Made by a program: the position numbers and the translations under genes. From NCBI RefSeq assembly GCF_047675955.1, contig NC_132904.1:84759447-84823446 (forward strand): a stretch of DNA of 64,000 nucleotides, written 5' to 3'. Within the stretch, counting starts at the first letter, position 1. Every line of letters begins with the position of its first letter. Source of the DNA: Chlorocebus sabaeus. Taxonomy: Eukaryota > Chordata > Mammalia > Primates > Cercopithecidae. Positions 45,100 through 60,714 of the stretch are shown here, in pieces. The notes beneath the pieces are model-generated. The model was not told the DNA's origin. It was given only the letters and a program-made list of their open reading frames with translations, and made no database searches.

Positions 45100-48000
45100 A
45101 TGTGACATGTACTCACCGAAAAGCTTAAGGACATGTAAATGGTCTAAATACCCCACTTAAAATGGGCAGAGTGGCAAGTTGGATTTAAAAATAAGGCCCA
45201 TTCATCTGTTGTCTTCAAGAGACCCATGTCATGCATAATGACACCTATAGGCTCAAAGTAAAGGGCTGGAGAAAGAGCTATCATGCAAAAGGAAACAGAA
45301 AAGAGCAGGGGTCACTATCCTAATATCAGATAAAACAGACTTTAAAACAACAATGGCACTAAAGGACAAAGAAGGGCATTACATGTGGATAAATGGTTGG
45401 ATTCAACAAGAAGACCTAACTATCACAAATATACATGCACCCAGCATGAGAGCACCCAGATTCATAAACAAGTACTTCTAGACCTACAGAAAAATTTAGA
45501 CAGCCACACAATTATAGTGGGGAACTTCAACACACTACTGACACTGTTAGACAGAATACTGGGGCAGAAAACTAAAAAAGAAATTCTAGACTTAAATTTG
45601 ACACTTGACCAACTGGGCCTACTAGACATCTACAGAATGCTCCATTTATCAGTCACAGAATATATATTCTTCTTATCTGCATATGCAACATAGTCAAAGA
45701 TCGAACACGTGCTCAGTCATAAAGTAAATCTCAACAAATTCAAAAAAACTGAAATTATATGAACCATATCCTTGGACTACAGTGGAATAAAAATAGAAAT
45801 CAATAGCAGAAGATCTCTCAAAACCAGACAGCAACACAGAAATCAAACAGTTTGTCCCCAAATGACTTTTGGGTAAGCAGCAAAATTAAAGCAGAAATCA
45901 AAAAATTATTTGAAATAAATAAAAACAGAAAAACAACATACCATAATCCCTGGTATGCAGCAAAAGCTGTGTTAAGAGGAAAATTATAGTGCTAAATGGC
46001 TACTTTAAAAAGTTAGAAAGATTTCTGCTTGAACCTGGGAGGCGGAGGTGGCAGTGAGCTGAAATCATGCCATGCACACACCAGCCTCGGTGATAGAATG
46101 AGACTCTGTCTCAAGAAAAAAAAAAAAAAAAGATTTCAAGTTGACACAATCTAACATCACAGCTTGAGGAACTAAAAAACAAGAACAAACTAACCTCAAA
46201 GCTAGCAGAAAAAAAAGAAATAACTACAATCAGAGCAGAACTGAATAAAATTGAGACCCAAAAATCTATACACAGAATCAATGAAACCAAAAGTCAGTTC
46301 TTTGAAAGGATGAACAAGATCAATAAACCGCTAGCTAAGTTAACAACAACAAAGAGTAGAAGTTCCAAGTAAGCTCAATCACAGATGACAAAGATGACAT
46401 TACAACTGATCCCACAGAAATACAAAAGATTCTCAGAGACTATTATTAACACTTCTTTGGGCACAAACTAGAAAATTTAGAGGAATTAGTAAATACCTAT
46501 AAGCACACAATCTCCCAAGATCAAATCAGGAAAAAACAGAAACCTTGAGCAGACCAAAATCAAGTTCCAAAATTGAATTAATGATTTTTTTAAAAATCTT
46601 CCAACTAAAAAGAGCTCTGGACCAGATGGATTCACAGCTGAATTCTGCCAGATATACAAAGAAAACTTGTACTAATTCTACTGAAGCTATTCAAAAAAAT
46701 TAAGAAGGAGCAACTTCTCCCTAACTCATTCTACAAAGCCAGCATCATGCAGATATGAAAACCCGGCAAAAACACAATGAAGAAACTACAGACCAAGGTC
46801 CCTGATTAACATACATACAAAAATTCTCAAAAAAATTCTAGCTAAATGAATCCAACAGCACATCAAAAGGTTAGTTCACATGAACAAGTAAACTTCATTT
46901 CTAGGATGCAAGGTGGTTGGTTAAACATATGCAAGTCAATAAATGTGATTCACCACATAAACAGAATTAAAAACAGAAGCCATATGATCATCTCAATAGA
47001 TGCAGAAAGAGCTTTTGATAAAAGCCAACATCCCTTCGTGATAAAAACCATCAACACACTAGGCATCAAAGAAAAATACCTCAAACCAAAAAAGATCCAT
47101 CTTTGAAAAACCCACAGCCAGCATCATATTTAATGGAAAAAAACTGAAAGCATTCCCTTTGGCAACTGGGACAAAGCTGGAAGCATTGCATTATCTGACT
47201 TCAAACTATACTATAAGGCTACAGTAACCAAAACAGTATGGTACCCTACAAAAACAGACACATAGACCAACGGTACAGAGCAGAGAACCTAGAAATAAAG
47301 TTTTATACCTATAACCACCTGATCTGTGACAGAGTCAACAAAAATAAACTCCCACCCAATAAATGGTGCTGGGATAGCTGGCTAGCCACAGGCAGAAGAA
47401 CAAAACTGACCCCCTGCCTTTCACTATATACAAAAATTAACTCAATATGAATTAAAGATCTAAATGTATGACTGTAAACTATAAGACTCATAGCAGAAGA
47501 TCTAGAAAACACCCTTCTAGACATCAGCATTTGGAAAGAATTTATGACTAAGTCCTCAAATACAATTGCAACAAAAACAAAAATTGACAAGTGGTACCTA
47601 ATTAAAGTAAAGCTCTTCTGCACAGGATTTGAAACTATTGACAGAGAAAACTGACAACCTACAGAATGGAAGAAAATATTTGCAAACTGTGCATCCAACA
47701 AAAGACTAATATTCGGAATCCAAAAGAAACTTAAGCAATTGAACAAGAAAAAAGCAATAACCCCATTTAAAAATGGGCAAAGGACTCTTTTCAAAATACA
47801 TACAAGGGGCCAACAAACATTAAAAAAATGCTTCATATCACTATTCTTTACAAGAGAAATGCAAATCAAAACCACAGTGAGATACCATCTCACACCAGTC
47901 AGAATGTGTATTACTAAAAAGCCAAAAAACAACACATCCTGGTGAGGCTGCAGAGAAAAGGAAACCCTTATATATTGTTGATGGGAATGCAAACTAGTTC

Positions 48001-48115
48001 AGGCACTGTAGAAAACAGTTTGGAGATTTGTCAAAGAACTTAGAGCTATAATTCAACATGGCAATCCCATTATTGGGTATATATCCAAAAGAAAATAAAT
48101 TGTTCTACCCAAAAG
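45100..48115 (+). mobile_element. LINE-1 ORF2 fragment, plus strand
   Basis: A 5'-truncated LINE-1 starting near the ORF2 start ('ACATGTAAATGGTCTAAATACCCCAC') and losing similarity near the end of ORF2 ('GGGTATATATCCAAAAGAAAATAAATTGTTCTA' in parts). No LINE-1 3' UTR or poly-A follows. A truncated Alu is inserted at 46026-46130. Older than the copy at 5-11 kb. Confidence 0.88.
45100..48115 (+). pseudogene. LINE-1 ORF2 remnant lacking the RT catalytic segment
   Basis: Frames follow ORF2: an endonuclease piece at 45385-45693 with 'GNFNTLL' replacing GDFNT (catalytic Asp changed to Asn) and 'LDIYRMLH'. Next come a fingers segment near 46600-46740 and a palm segment at 46846-47106 ending in '[15 protein letters not shown]'. 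At about 47168 the sequence jumps from the 'LKAFPL.TG' region to '[15 protein letters not shown]' (47190-47235). By family knowledge this omits roughly 180 codons, including the FADD motif. The C-terminal domain follows to 48115. Non-functional. Confidence 0.85.
46026..46130 (+). mobile_element. 5'-truncated Alu (right-arm end only)
   Basis: Starts at 'TGCTTGAACCTGGGAGGCGGAGG' and runs to a 17-nt A-rich tail. It is flanked by AGATTTC (46019-46025 and 46131-46137) with adjoining A residues, so it inserted already truncated. It is in the same orientation as the host LINE-1. Confidence 0.85.
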
Positions 48116-48483
48116 CTACATGCTTTTGACACTTATATCATTATGTTTACAACGTTTTACATTTACAATTGTTTTTAGGCCATTCTTGCATTGCTATAAA
48201 AAAATACCTGAAACTGGGTATTTTTTTTTTTTTTTAAGAATATTTTATTGGCTAAGAGTGCTACAGGCTGCACAGGAAGCATGGCACCAGCAACTGCTTC
48301 TAGGGATGGCTCAGGAAGCAGAAGGTGAATGGGGGCAGGCATGTCACACTGTGGAAGCTGGAACAAAAGAGTGGAGGTGCCACACTTTACAAAACCAGAA
48401 CTCACTCACTGTCACAAAGACAGGCATGAGGTATCCTCCCCCATGATGCAAACACCTTTAACCAGGCTTCACTTCCAACATTG

Positions 48484-48497
48484 GGGATTACATTTCA
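48484..48497. repeat. Target-site duplication, LINE-1 3' side
   Basis: GGGATTACATTTCA, identical to 56230-56243. It is MST LTR sequence duplicated when the LINE-1 inserted. Confidence 0.92.
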
Positions 48498-48739
48498 TAT
48501 ATATATACTGTATTTTTTAAAAATGTTATTTTTAAAAACTTATGTTCAGGGGTACATGTGAAGATTTGTTACATAGGCAAACTCATGTCACAGGGTTTGT
48601 TATACAGATTATTTCATCACACAGGTATTAAGTAGAGTACCTAATAGTTATCTTTTCTGCTCCTCTCCATCCTCCTACTCTCCACCCTCAAGTAGACACC
48701 TTAATGTTACCTTCTTTGAATTCATGAGTTCTCATCATT

Positions 48740-52740
<4,001 letters not shown>

Positions 52741-52829
52741 TGTGTTGTTAGCTGGTTATTATGTTTGTGTGATTGCTTTATGATGTCACCGGTCTGGGTA
52801 TTTAAATGTGTTTTTGTATGAGCTGGTAG

Positions 52830-53830
52830 CAATCTTTCTTTCCTATATTTAGTGTTCCTTTCAAGATCTCTTGAAAGACAGGTCTTCTAGTAATGACTTC
52901 CCTCAACATTTGCTTCTCTGAAAAGGATCTTATGTCTCCTTTGCTTAGGAATTTTAGTTTGGCTGGATGTGAAATTCTTGATTGAAGATTTTTTTTTTCT
53001 TTAAGAATGTTGAATATAGGTCCCTAATCTCTTCTGGCTTATAGGATTTCTGCTGAGAGGTCCACTGTTAGCCTCATGGGGTTCCCTTTGCAGGTGACCT
53101 GCCCTTTCTCTCTAGCTGCCTTTAATATTCTTCCTTTCATTTTGACCTTGGAAAATGTAATGATTATGAGTCTTGGGAATGATCTTCTTGTGTCAAATCT
53201 TGCAGGACTTCTCTGTATTTTTTTAATGTGACTGTTGGCCACACTAGCAAGATTGGGGAGCTTTTCATGGATGATGCCCAGAAATATGTTTTCCAAATTG
53301 TTGGCTTTCTCCTCCTGTCTTTCAGGGATGTCAATGATTTACAGATCTGGCCTCTTTTACATTTTCTCATACTTCTCAGAGATTTTGTCCATTCCTTATT
53401 ATTCTTTTTTATTTTTGTCTAACTGTCTTATTTCAGAGAGCCAGTCTTCCAGTTCTGAGATTCTTTCCTCAGCTTGATTTATTCTGCTATTAATACTTGT
53501 GATTGCAATTGTGAAATTCTTGTATTGTGTTATTCGGCTTTGTCAGATCCATTAGGTTCTTATTTCAACCTTCAGCTTCTATATTATTTTATTGTGCTTC
53601 TTAGTTTCCTTTAATTGGGTTTTTCTGTTCTCCTGAATTTCTATAATCTTTGTTCCTATCCATATTCTGAATTCTATTTCTGTCACTTTCACCACCTCAG
53701 CCTGGTTAAGAATTCCTGTTGGACAACTGGTGAAGTCATTTGGGGGACATACACCACTCTGACCACTTGAAATACCAGAGCTCTGGCATTGGTTATTTCT
53801 CATCTCTGAGAGTTTGTGTTCTTTTTAACT
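52830..53830 (-). pseudogene. LINE-1 ORF1 remnant
   Basis: Minus-strand fragments 53296-53039 ('KIQRSPARFDTRRSFPRLIIITFSKVKMKGRILKAAREKGQV', cited in part, ending in 'LTVDLSAEIL') and 53370-53164 give the RRM to C-terminal-domain junction in two frames, so at least one frameshift separates them. 53803-53579 holds the N-terminal/coiled-coil part. Non-functional. Confidence 0.82.
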
Positions 53831-54169
53831 GTAGTGTAGATTGAATACAATCAAGAGACTTATTTTCTAGATGTTTTCACAGGGCTGAGGCTTTGTGCAG
53901 TGTCCTTATCTGAAGCTGACTTCTGGTCTTTGGTTTCAGTGTGGGGTATGTTAGCGAGGTATTTTTGGTGTTGAAGCTTTGGGGTGTTATCCAGTAGGTG
54001 GAACGTAGGCAGATTGGTCAATTGGTAGATTCTTGCTCAGTTGGCTCCCCTATGTTTTCTCACAGTTACAGCCATGTTACCTGTCAATACTCTGAAAGTG
54101 TGGGTTCCTCTCCCCCTTGAGTGTTGGCTATAGATTATGGCTTGGCATTCCTGGGCTGCCCACTGCATC

Positions 54170-55700
54170 TCTGGGGAGATCTCCGTGTTTATGTTCCTTC
54201 CTCAAGGACGAGGCAGGAGATGAAGGGACCTTAGCAGTAGTCACGGCCAAAGGTCTTTTGCTGGTCTCCTGGGGGCTCCACCCCAGAGAGATGCAGGTCA
54301 GCAATTTCTCAGTACAATCAGCCCAGGATGGAGGGTCTGTGCTATAAGCCTAAGCAGGGGGTTCCCTGTCTAGTGACAAACTGTGTGTGGAGGGGGTCCT
54401 ATGGCAGACAGACTGGACTCCTTTTTTTGTGTTGACTGTAGATTTTTGAAGGTGTGGATAAGGCACTTAGGGTCTTTGCTCCTTTGTTAGTCCAAGGGTA
54501 GCAAGGGCAGTTCCACTGCAGAGACAGCGGCAGAGAGGCTTTCGGTTTCCCCTGGGGGCTCTGTCCAGGGCATAGCAGAGCTATGGGCTCAATTGCTCTG
54601 GCAGGGAATTTCTGGAGGCCCAGGCCTGGAGGACCTGCCTGGTGAGGAGATATGGGAACAGGCACCCACGTAACAGTCTGGCCACTTTTCCAAAGGGCTG
54701 CTGTGACATGCTGGGCATTCAGTACTTAGTCACCTCAGATTTTCTAGTACCTGGAAGTATCAGCAGAGAAAGCTGTCAAACAGCAAAGAAGCTGGTCTGC
54801 ACCTCCCTCTAGGGGCTCCATGTCAAGGAGGTATAAACCTGTTGCTGGCCTAAATGAACCTGTCGGAGGTGGCTAGAGACCCCAGTTGGGAGTTCTCACC
54901 CAGTGAGGAGGAACAGGATCCACTTAAAAAAGTAGTGTGGCCAGGTTTACATAGAACAGCTGTTCTGTGCTGGGGGTTTGCTTCAGTCCCTGTTACCTCA
55001 AACGCTCCAAAACCCAAAGGTCAGAATGGCTAAGTCACCCAAATAGTGAAGTTGGTGGCCTGCCCCTCCCTCTAGGAGCCCTGTCCTAGGGAGGTTTCAA
55101 ATATCTGTCAGCCAGAGAGCACCAGACGGATTGGCTGGAGACCCCAGTTTGGAGGTCCCGCCCAGTGAGGAGGAGCTGGGGATTGGGGACCTGCTTTTAA
55201 AAGCACTCTGACCAGGTTTCTGTAAAGCAGCTGTTTTCTGCTGGGGGACTGCTTCCACCTCCAGTTGGCTTGTACTTTCCAAAGCCCAAAGGCTGGAATA
55301 ACTAAGTTGCCCAAACAGCAATGATGGCGGCCTGGCTCTACCTCTGGGAGATCCATTTCAGGAAGATTTTAAATCTCCACCAGCTAGTGGGGGTGGCTGG
55401 AGATTCCAATTGGAAGGTCCTGCCACATGAGAAGGAATAGAATAGGGGAACCACTTAAAAAAGCATTCTAGCCCCTTTTTGTAGAGCAGCTGTGCTGTGC
55501 TGGGAGATTGCTTCCAACCACAGTTGGCTTGAATTCCCCAAAGCCCAAAGGCTGGAATGGATAAATTGACAAAACTGCAAAGATAACACCTAGCCCCTCC
55601 CACTGGGAGCTCCAGATCAGGAAGTTGAACGCTACTACTGGTGGCTGACAGAAATTCCAAACCAGTGAGTCTTATCCCGTAAGCTGCCATGGAGTGCAGC
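54170..55700 (-). repeat. Tandem ~260-bp units in LINE-1 5' UTR
   Basis: A motif of the form CCTSTGGGRGCTCC recurs at about 54271, 54554, 54812, 55074, 55346 and 55605 (spacings near 283, 257, 263, 272 and 259). Companion motifs such as 'CCAAAGCCCAAAGGCTGGAAT' and 'GAGACCCCAGTTGG..GGT' recur in phase. At least five to six diverged units are present. Confidence 0.85.
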
Positions 55701-56229
55701 CTGCAGGCTATTTTGGCTCAGCCCCTTGAATTCAGCACCTCTTCAGGGGATAGGTAAGGGGGTATAACCTCCTGTTTTGCCAGAGTTGTAGCTACTTTTG
55801 CCGGAAAGCCTGGAAAGCCCAGGTATCTAAGGCTCCTGGATATTTGTGTGTTCCTGAGCAGCTTCTCAGCTGAGATTCCATGTAGCTCTACATGTCAGTC
55901 AGAAGACCCTGGTTGAGTGAGTTCACAAGTGGATTTCCTGACCCAAGGATTGTAAAGAACCATAAGGCAAGCATAAATTCCCAGGATCGCACATTCACTC
56001 ACCGCTTCCCTGGGTGCAGTAGGTTCCTTTGTCTCTGTGTCGTTCCTGGGTAGGCCATTATCCTGCCTTGCTTTTCTTCATTCTCCATGGATCAAATTGT
56101 TTCCTTGATTAGTCTCAAGGTATGTACTTGTATGTTTCAGGTGAGCATGCTGTGTTTACTCACCCCTTCCATTCCTCTCCATGAGCACCACACACACTAG
56201 CTGCTTCTAGTCAGCCATCTTGGCCTCCC

Positions 56230-56243
56230 GGGATTACATTTCA
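56230..56243. repeat. Target-site duplication, LINE-1 5' side
   Basis: GGGATTACATTTCA, identical to 48484-48497. It abuts the first base of the nested LINE-1. Confidence 0.92.
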
Positions 56244-56389
56244 ACTTGAGATTTGGGTGGGGACAAATTTCCAAATTATATCAATAAAATTTAAAAATTT
56301 GCTATAACTACTGCTTCTATGTTTAACTTTAGTTCTGTATTTAAATAAGTTCAGTGTTAACATTTTTACTCTAACATGACAGCTTATCT

Positions 56390-57041
56390 ATCAAAAAGCT
56401 ACAACTAACATAATAGTTAATGATGAAATACTGGATGCTTTTCACCAAAATAAGGAAGAAGAGCAAGGATGTTGGGTCTTATCAGTTCTACTCAATGCTG
56501 TACAGGAGCTTCTAGGCAGAGCACTGTGCAAGAAAAAGACATCAAACCTGGAAAACAAGAAGTAAAACTGTCTTCTGTGCAACATGTACAAAACCTATGA
56601 AATCTACAAAAAAAAAAGCTGCTAGAAAAAGTGATTTTACCAAGGTTGCAGGATTCAAGATAAGTACATAAATTATATTCTCATCTACTAGTAATAAATG
56701 ATTGGAAACTGAAATTTAAAAGATCACATACAATTGTATAAAATAACATTAAATACTTCATAATAAATCTGACAAAACTGGGCAAAATATGTACAATAAA
56801 AATTACAAAACATTGCAGAGAGAAATTAAAGAATATCTAGATAAGTGAAGTGATAACCCATGTTAATGACTAAGATGTGTCTATGTGTTAAATTATAATT
56901 TTTTCAAACAAATAGATAAATTTAATGCCTTTCCAATCCAAATCCCAGAATGATTTTCTGTAGATATTATCTCATTGTTTCTAAATGTAAATACAAATTC
57001 ACGTTACAAGAACCAAAACAATTTTTTAAAAGAACAAAGTT
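56390..57041 (+). mobile_element. LINE-1 ORF2 mid-fragment, plus strand
   Basis: Runs from the palm region ('ACAACTAACATAATAGTTAATGATG') to 'AAAAGAACAAAGTTGGA', covering roughly ORF2 codons 640-855 with stops and gaps. It ends abruptly just before the 5' end of the next LINE-1, so that element may have inserted into it. The rest would lie beyond the window. Confidence 0.75.
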
Positions 57042-57699
57042 GGATAATCAGGGTGATGAGGTGGAGGAAGATGGCCAAATAGAACCCTCTAGTGATCATC
57101 CTCCCTGCAGGAACACCACATTGAACAACTATCCATAAAAGAAATCACCATTATAAGAACCGAAAATCAGATAAGCAATCACAGTACCTAGTTTTAACAT
57201 CGTATCAAGGAAAGAGACACTGAAGAAGATGGGAAAGGTAGTCTTGAATTGCTGACACCACTCTTCCTTCATACACTGGCAGCAGCTGTGTGGCATGAAG
57301 AGAGAATCTGTGTGCTGAGGGGAGAGAGAGCAGAATGACTGTGGGACTTTGCACTTGAACTCAGTGTTGCCCTGTTACAGCAGAAAGAAACACTCAGCAT
57401 CCATAGAGAGAGCACTTAGATCAGCACTAGCCAGAGTGGAATTATCCATCCCAGTGGTGGAAACCTGAGTTTCAGCAAGACCTACACTAAGGGCCAAAGT
57501 GCTCTAGTGTTCTAAGGAAACTTGAAAGGCAAGCTAGACCACAAGGGCTTAAATTCCTGGACAAATCCTGCTGCTATGCTGTACTCAGAGTGAGTGAACT
57601 TGGTGTGTATGTAACCTAGCGAGACACCAGTTAGATCAGCCAAGGGAGTACTTGCATTTTCTCTACCCTAACCCCAGGCAGAACAGCTCACAGCTCTGG

Positions 57700-58790
57700 G
57701 AGACTCCTTTACTCTTGAGGAGAGGAGAGGAGAGGAGAGGAGAGGACAGGACAGGAGAGGACGGGAGAGGATAAAGAGAACTTTGTCTTGAAAATTGGAT
57801 ACCAGCTCAGCCAGAGTAGAATAAGGCATGAGGTAGAGTTCTGAGGCTCCCATTTCAGGCCCTAGCTCCCAGACAATATTTCTAGACATACCCTTGGTCC
57901 AAAGGGCACCTGCTTCCATGAAGAGAAGGACCCAGTCCTTCTGGGACCTTCCATGAAGAGAAGGACCCAGGCAGAATCCATTGCCTGCAAATGAAAAGAG
58001 CCTTTTGTCCTTGAATAAACATCAACAGTAACCAGATATACTCACTGTAGGCCTTGGATGAGACCTGGGGCTGTGCTGACTTTAGGTGGGACCAAGTACA
58101 TTCTGAGCTGTGGTGGCCATGTGGAGAGACTTCTTTCCTTCTGCTTAAGGACAGGAGAGGAAAGAGTGAAGGGGACTTTGTTCTTAAGCTTGGATACCAC
58201 CTCAGCTACAGTCAGGTAGAGTATCAAGTGGCTTCCTGGGATCACCAATTCCAGGACTTGGCTCCTGGACAGTGTTTCTGGATCCATTATGGGCCAAAAG
58301 AAAGACAACTGTTCTGCAGAGAGGGACTTAGGCCTGGCAGCATTCACAATCTGATGGAAGAGCCCTTGGGTCTTGAGTCAATGTTGGCAGTACCCAGGCA
58401 GCACCTGCTGTAGGCCTGGGGCAGTGGTGGTGATGGGGAGAGACTTCTTCTGCATGAGGAAAGGAGAGAAAACAGTGGGAAGGACTTTGTCTTGTGGCTT
58501 GGCTGCCAGCTTAGCCACAGTACAATAGAGCACCAAGTATATTCCTAAGGTTCTTGAATCCAGGTCCTGGTGCCTAGATGGCATTTATGGACTTAATGGG
58601 ACAGGGGGATCTCACTACGCTAAAGGAAAGGCCACAAGTCTCACCAGATTTGCCACCAGCTGACTGAAGAGCACTTGGGCCTTGAGTGAACATTGGCAGT
58701 GGCCAGGAAGTTAAGACACCCAGTGCTGTGCTAGCTTTGGGTCTTACCTAGTGCAGTTCCAGTGGTGGTGGACACAGGGGTGCTTGTGTC
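57700..58790 (+). repeat. Tandem ~310-bp units in LINE-1 5' UTR
   Basis: 'ACTTTGTTCTTAAGCTTGGATACC'-type anchors at 57780, 58175 and 58484, and 'TTGAGTGAACATTGGCAGT'-type anchors near 58012, 58373 and 58682 (the last spacing is 309 in both series). A (GGAGA)n tract (57718-57772) and a 35-bp duplication (57914-57970) account for part of the longer first spacing. Confidence 0.78.
57718..57772. repeat. (GGAGA)n pentanucleotide repeat
   Basis: Purine tract of GAGGA units with a few C/G substitutions. It expanded inside the first 5' UTR unit. Confidence 0.9.
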
Positions 58791-59136
58791 ACCCTTCCTC
58801 AAGCTCCAGGTAGCTCAGTACAGACAGAGACTCTTTGTTTGGAGGAAACTAAGGGAAAAGAACAAACAAGAGTCTCTGCCTGGTAGTCTAGGGAATTCCT
58901 CTGGATTTTACCCAAGATCCAAGGTAATATGTCTATGAAGGTGCAAGAGTCACAGTATTGTTGGGCTTCAGGTACTCCCTAATACTACAGCCTTATCTTC
59001 AGGTACAGATACAGCTGCAATGACCAAGGATGTAGATCACAACATTCAACTCTCTTTAAATACTTGTAAAGCCTTCCCAATGAGGTTGGGTACAAAGAAG
59101 CCCAGACTGAGAAGATTACAATAAGTACTTGTCTCT

Positions 59137-59310
<174 letters not shown>

Positions 59311-59329
59311 TCCAGTAAAATATGGTCTC

Positions 59330-60170
59330 ACCAATTGAACTAAATAAGGCATTAGTGACTTCTCCCAGAGTGACAGAGACATGTGACGTTTCAGACAGAG
59401 AATTCAAAATGGCTGTTTTGAGGAAGATCAACAAAGTTCAAGATAACACAGAGAAGGAATTCAGAATCCTATCAGATAAATTTAGCAAAGAGATTGAAAT
59501 AATTTTTAAAAAGCAGAAATTCTGGAGCTAAAAAATGCAATTGACATACTAAAGAATGCATCAGTTTTTTAACAACAGAATTAATCAAGCAGAAGAAAGA
59601 TTCAGTGAGCTTGAAGACAGGCTATTTGAAAATACACAGAGGAGAAAAAAGAAAAATAATAAGAAAACTATAAGTTCTAGAAAGTAGACTGAAAAGGGCA
59701 AACCTATGAGTTATTAGCCTTAAAGAGGAGGTAGAAGGAGAGATCAGGGTAGAAAGTTTATTCCAAGGAATAACAGAAATTCCCAAGCCTAGAGAAAGAT
59801 TATCAGTATTCAGGTACAACAGGTTTACAGGACACCAAGCAGATTTAACCCAAAGAAGACTTCCTCAAGGCATTTAATAATCAAGCTCCCAAAAGTAAAG
59901 GATAAAGAAAGGATTCTAAAAGCAGCAAGAGAAAAGAAATAAATCACATATAAAGGTGCTCAAATACGTTTGGCAGCAGACTTCTCAGTGAAAAACCTTA
60001 CAGGCCAGAAGAGAGACATGACATATTTGAAGTGCTAAAGAAAAAAAAAGACTTTTTTATTCTAGAACAGAAGTATATTCAGCAAAAATATCCTTAAAAC
60101 ATGAAGGAGAAATAAAGATATTCCCAGATAAACGTTGAGGAATTTTATCAACACCTGTAAAGGGAATTCT
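59330..60170 (+). pseudogene. LINE-1 ORF1 remnant
   Basis: The first open piece (59322-59531) is charged and helix-forming ('[18 protein letters not shown]'). It is followed after stops by 'NRINQAEERFSELEDRLFE' (coiled-coil end, about 59572-59630) and C-terminal-domain-like sequence near 59840-60010 with several stops. The spacing to ORF2 (about 0.5 kb) is longer than in young LINE-1s. Confidence 0.75.
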
Positions 60171-60714
60171 TCAATATGGAAGAAAAGCATGTTAATGAGC
60201 AATAAGATATCATTTTAAGGCATAGAACTCATTGGTAACAGTAAGTATGCAGACAAACACAGAATATTATAACACTATTATAATATTATACTAGTCCACT
60301 TCTCACACTTTGAGTAGAGAGACTACTACACACAACTCATACCTTCAGAAGAAAGACTAGATGAACCTATCAAAAATAATAACTACAATAATTTTTCAAG
60401 AGAAAGATAGTATAGTAGTATAGTAAGTTTAAGTGAAAACAATAAAAAGTGAAAAAGTGAGGGAGAGAATGAAGTTAAAGTGCAGAATTGTTATTAGTTT
60501 TCTTTGCTCGTTTGTTTTTGTAATCAGTATTAAGTTGTCATCAGTTTAAAATAATGAGTTACAAGATGTTATTTGCAAGTCTCATGGTAACTTCAAATGA
60601 AAAAAAATATACAGATACACAAAAAATAAAAGGCAATTAAACATAGCACCAGGGAAAATCACCTTCACCAAAAGTAGGACAGGAAGGAAAGACAGAAGAG
60701 AAGACCAGAAAACT

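Noticed and set aside
47309..47992. 227-codon minus-strand membrane-protein-like frame
   Set aside because: It is the antisense of plus-strand LINE-1 ORF2. The hydrophobic residues come from reading A-rich sense codons in reverse.
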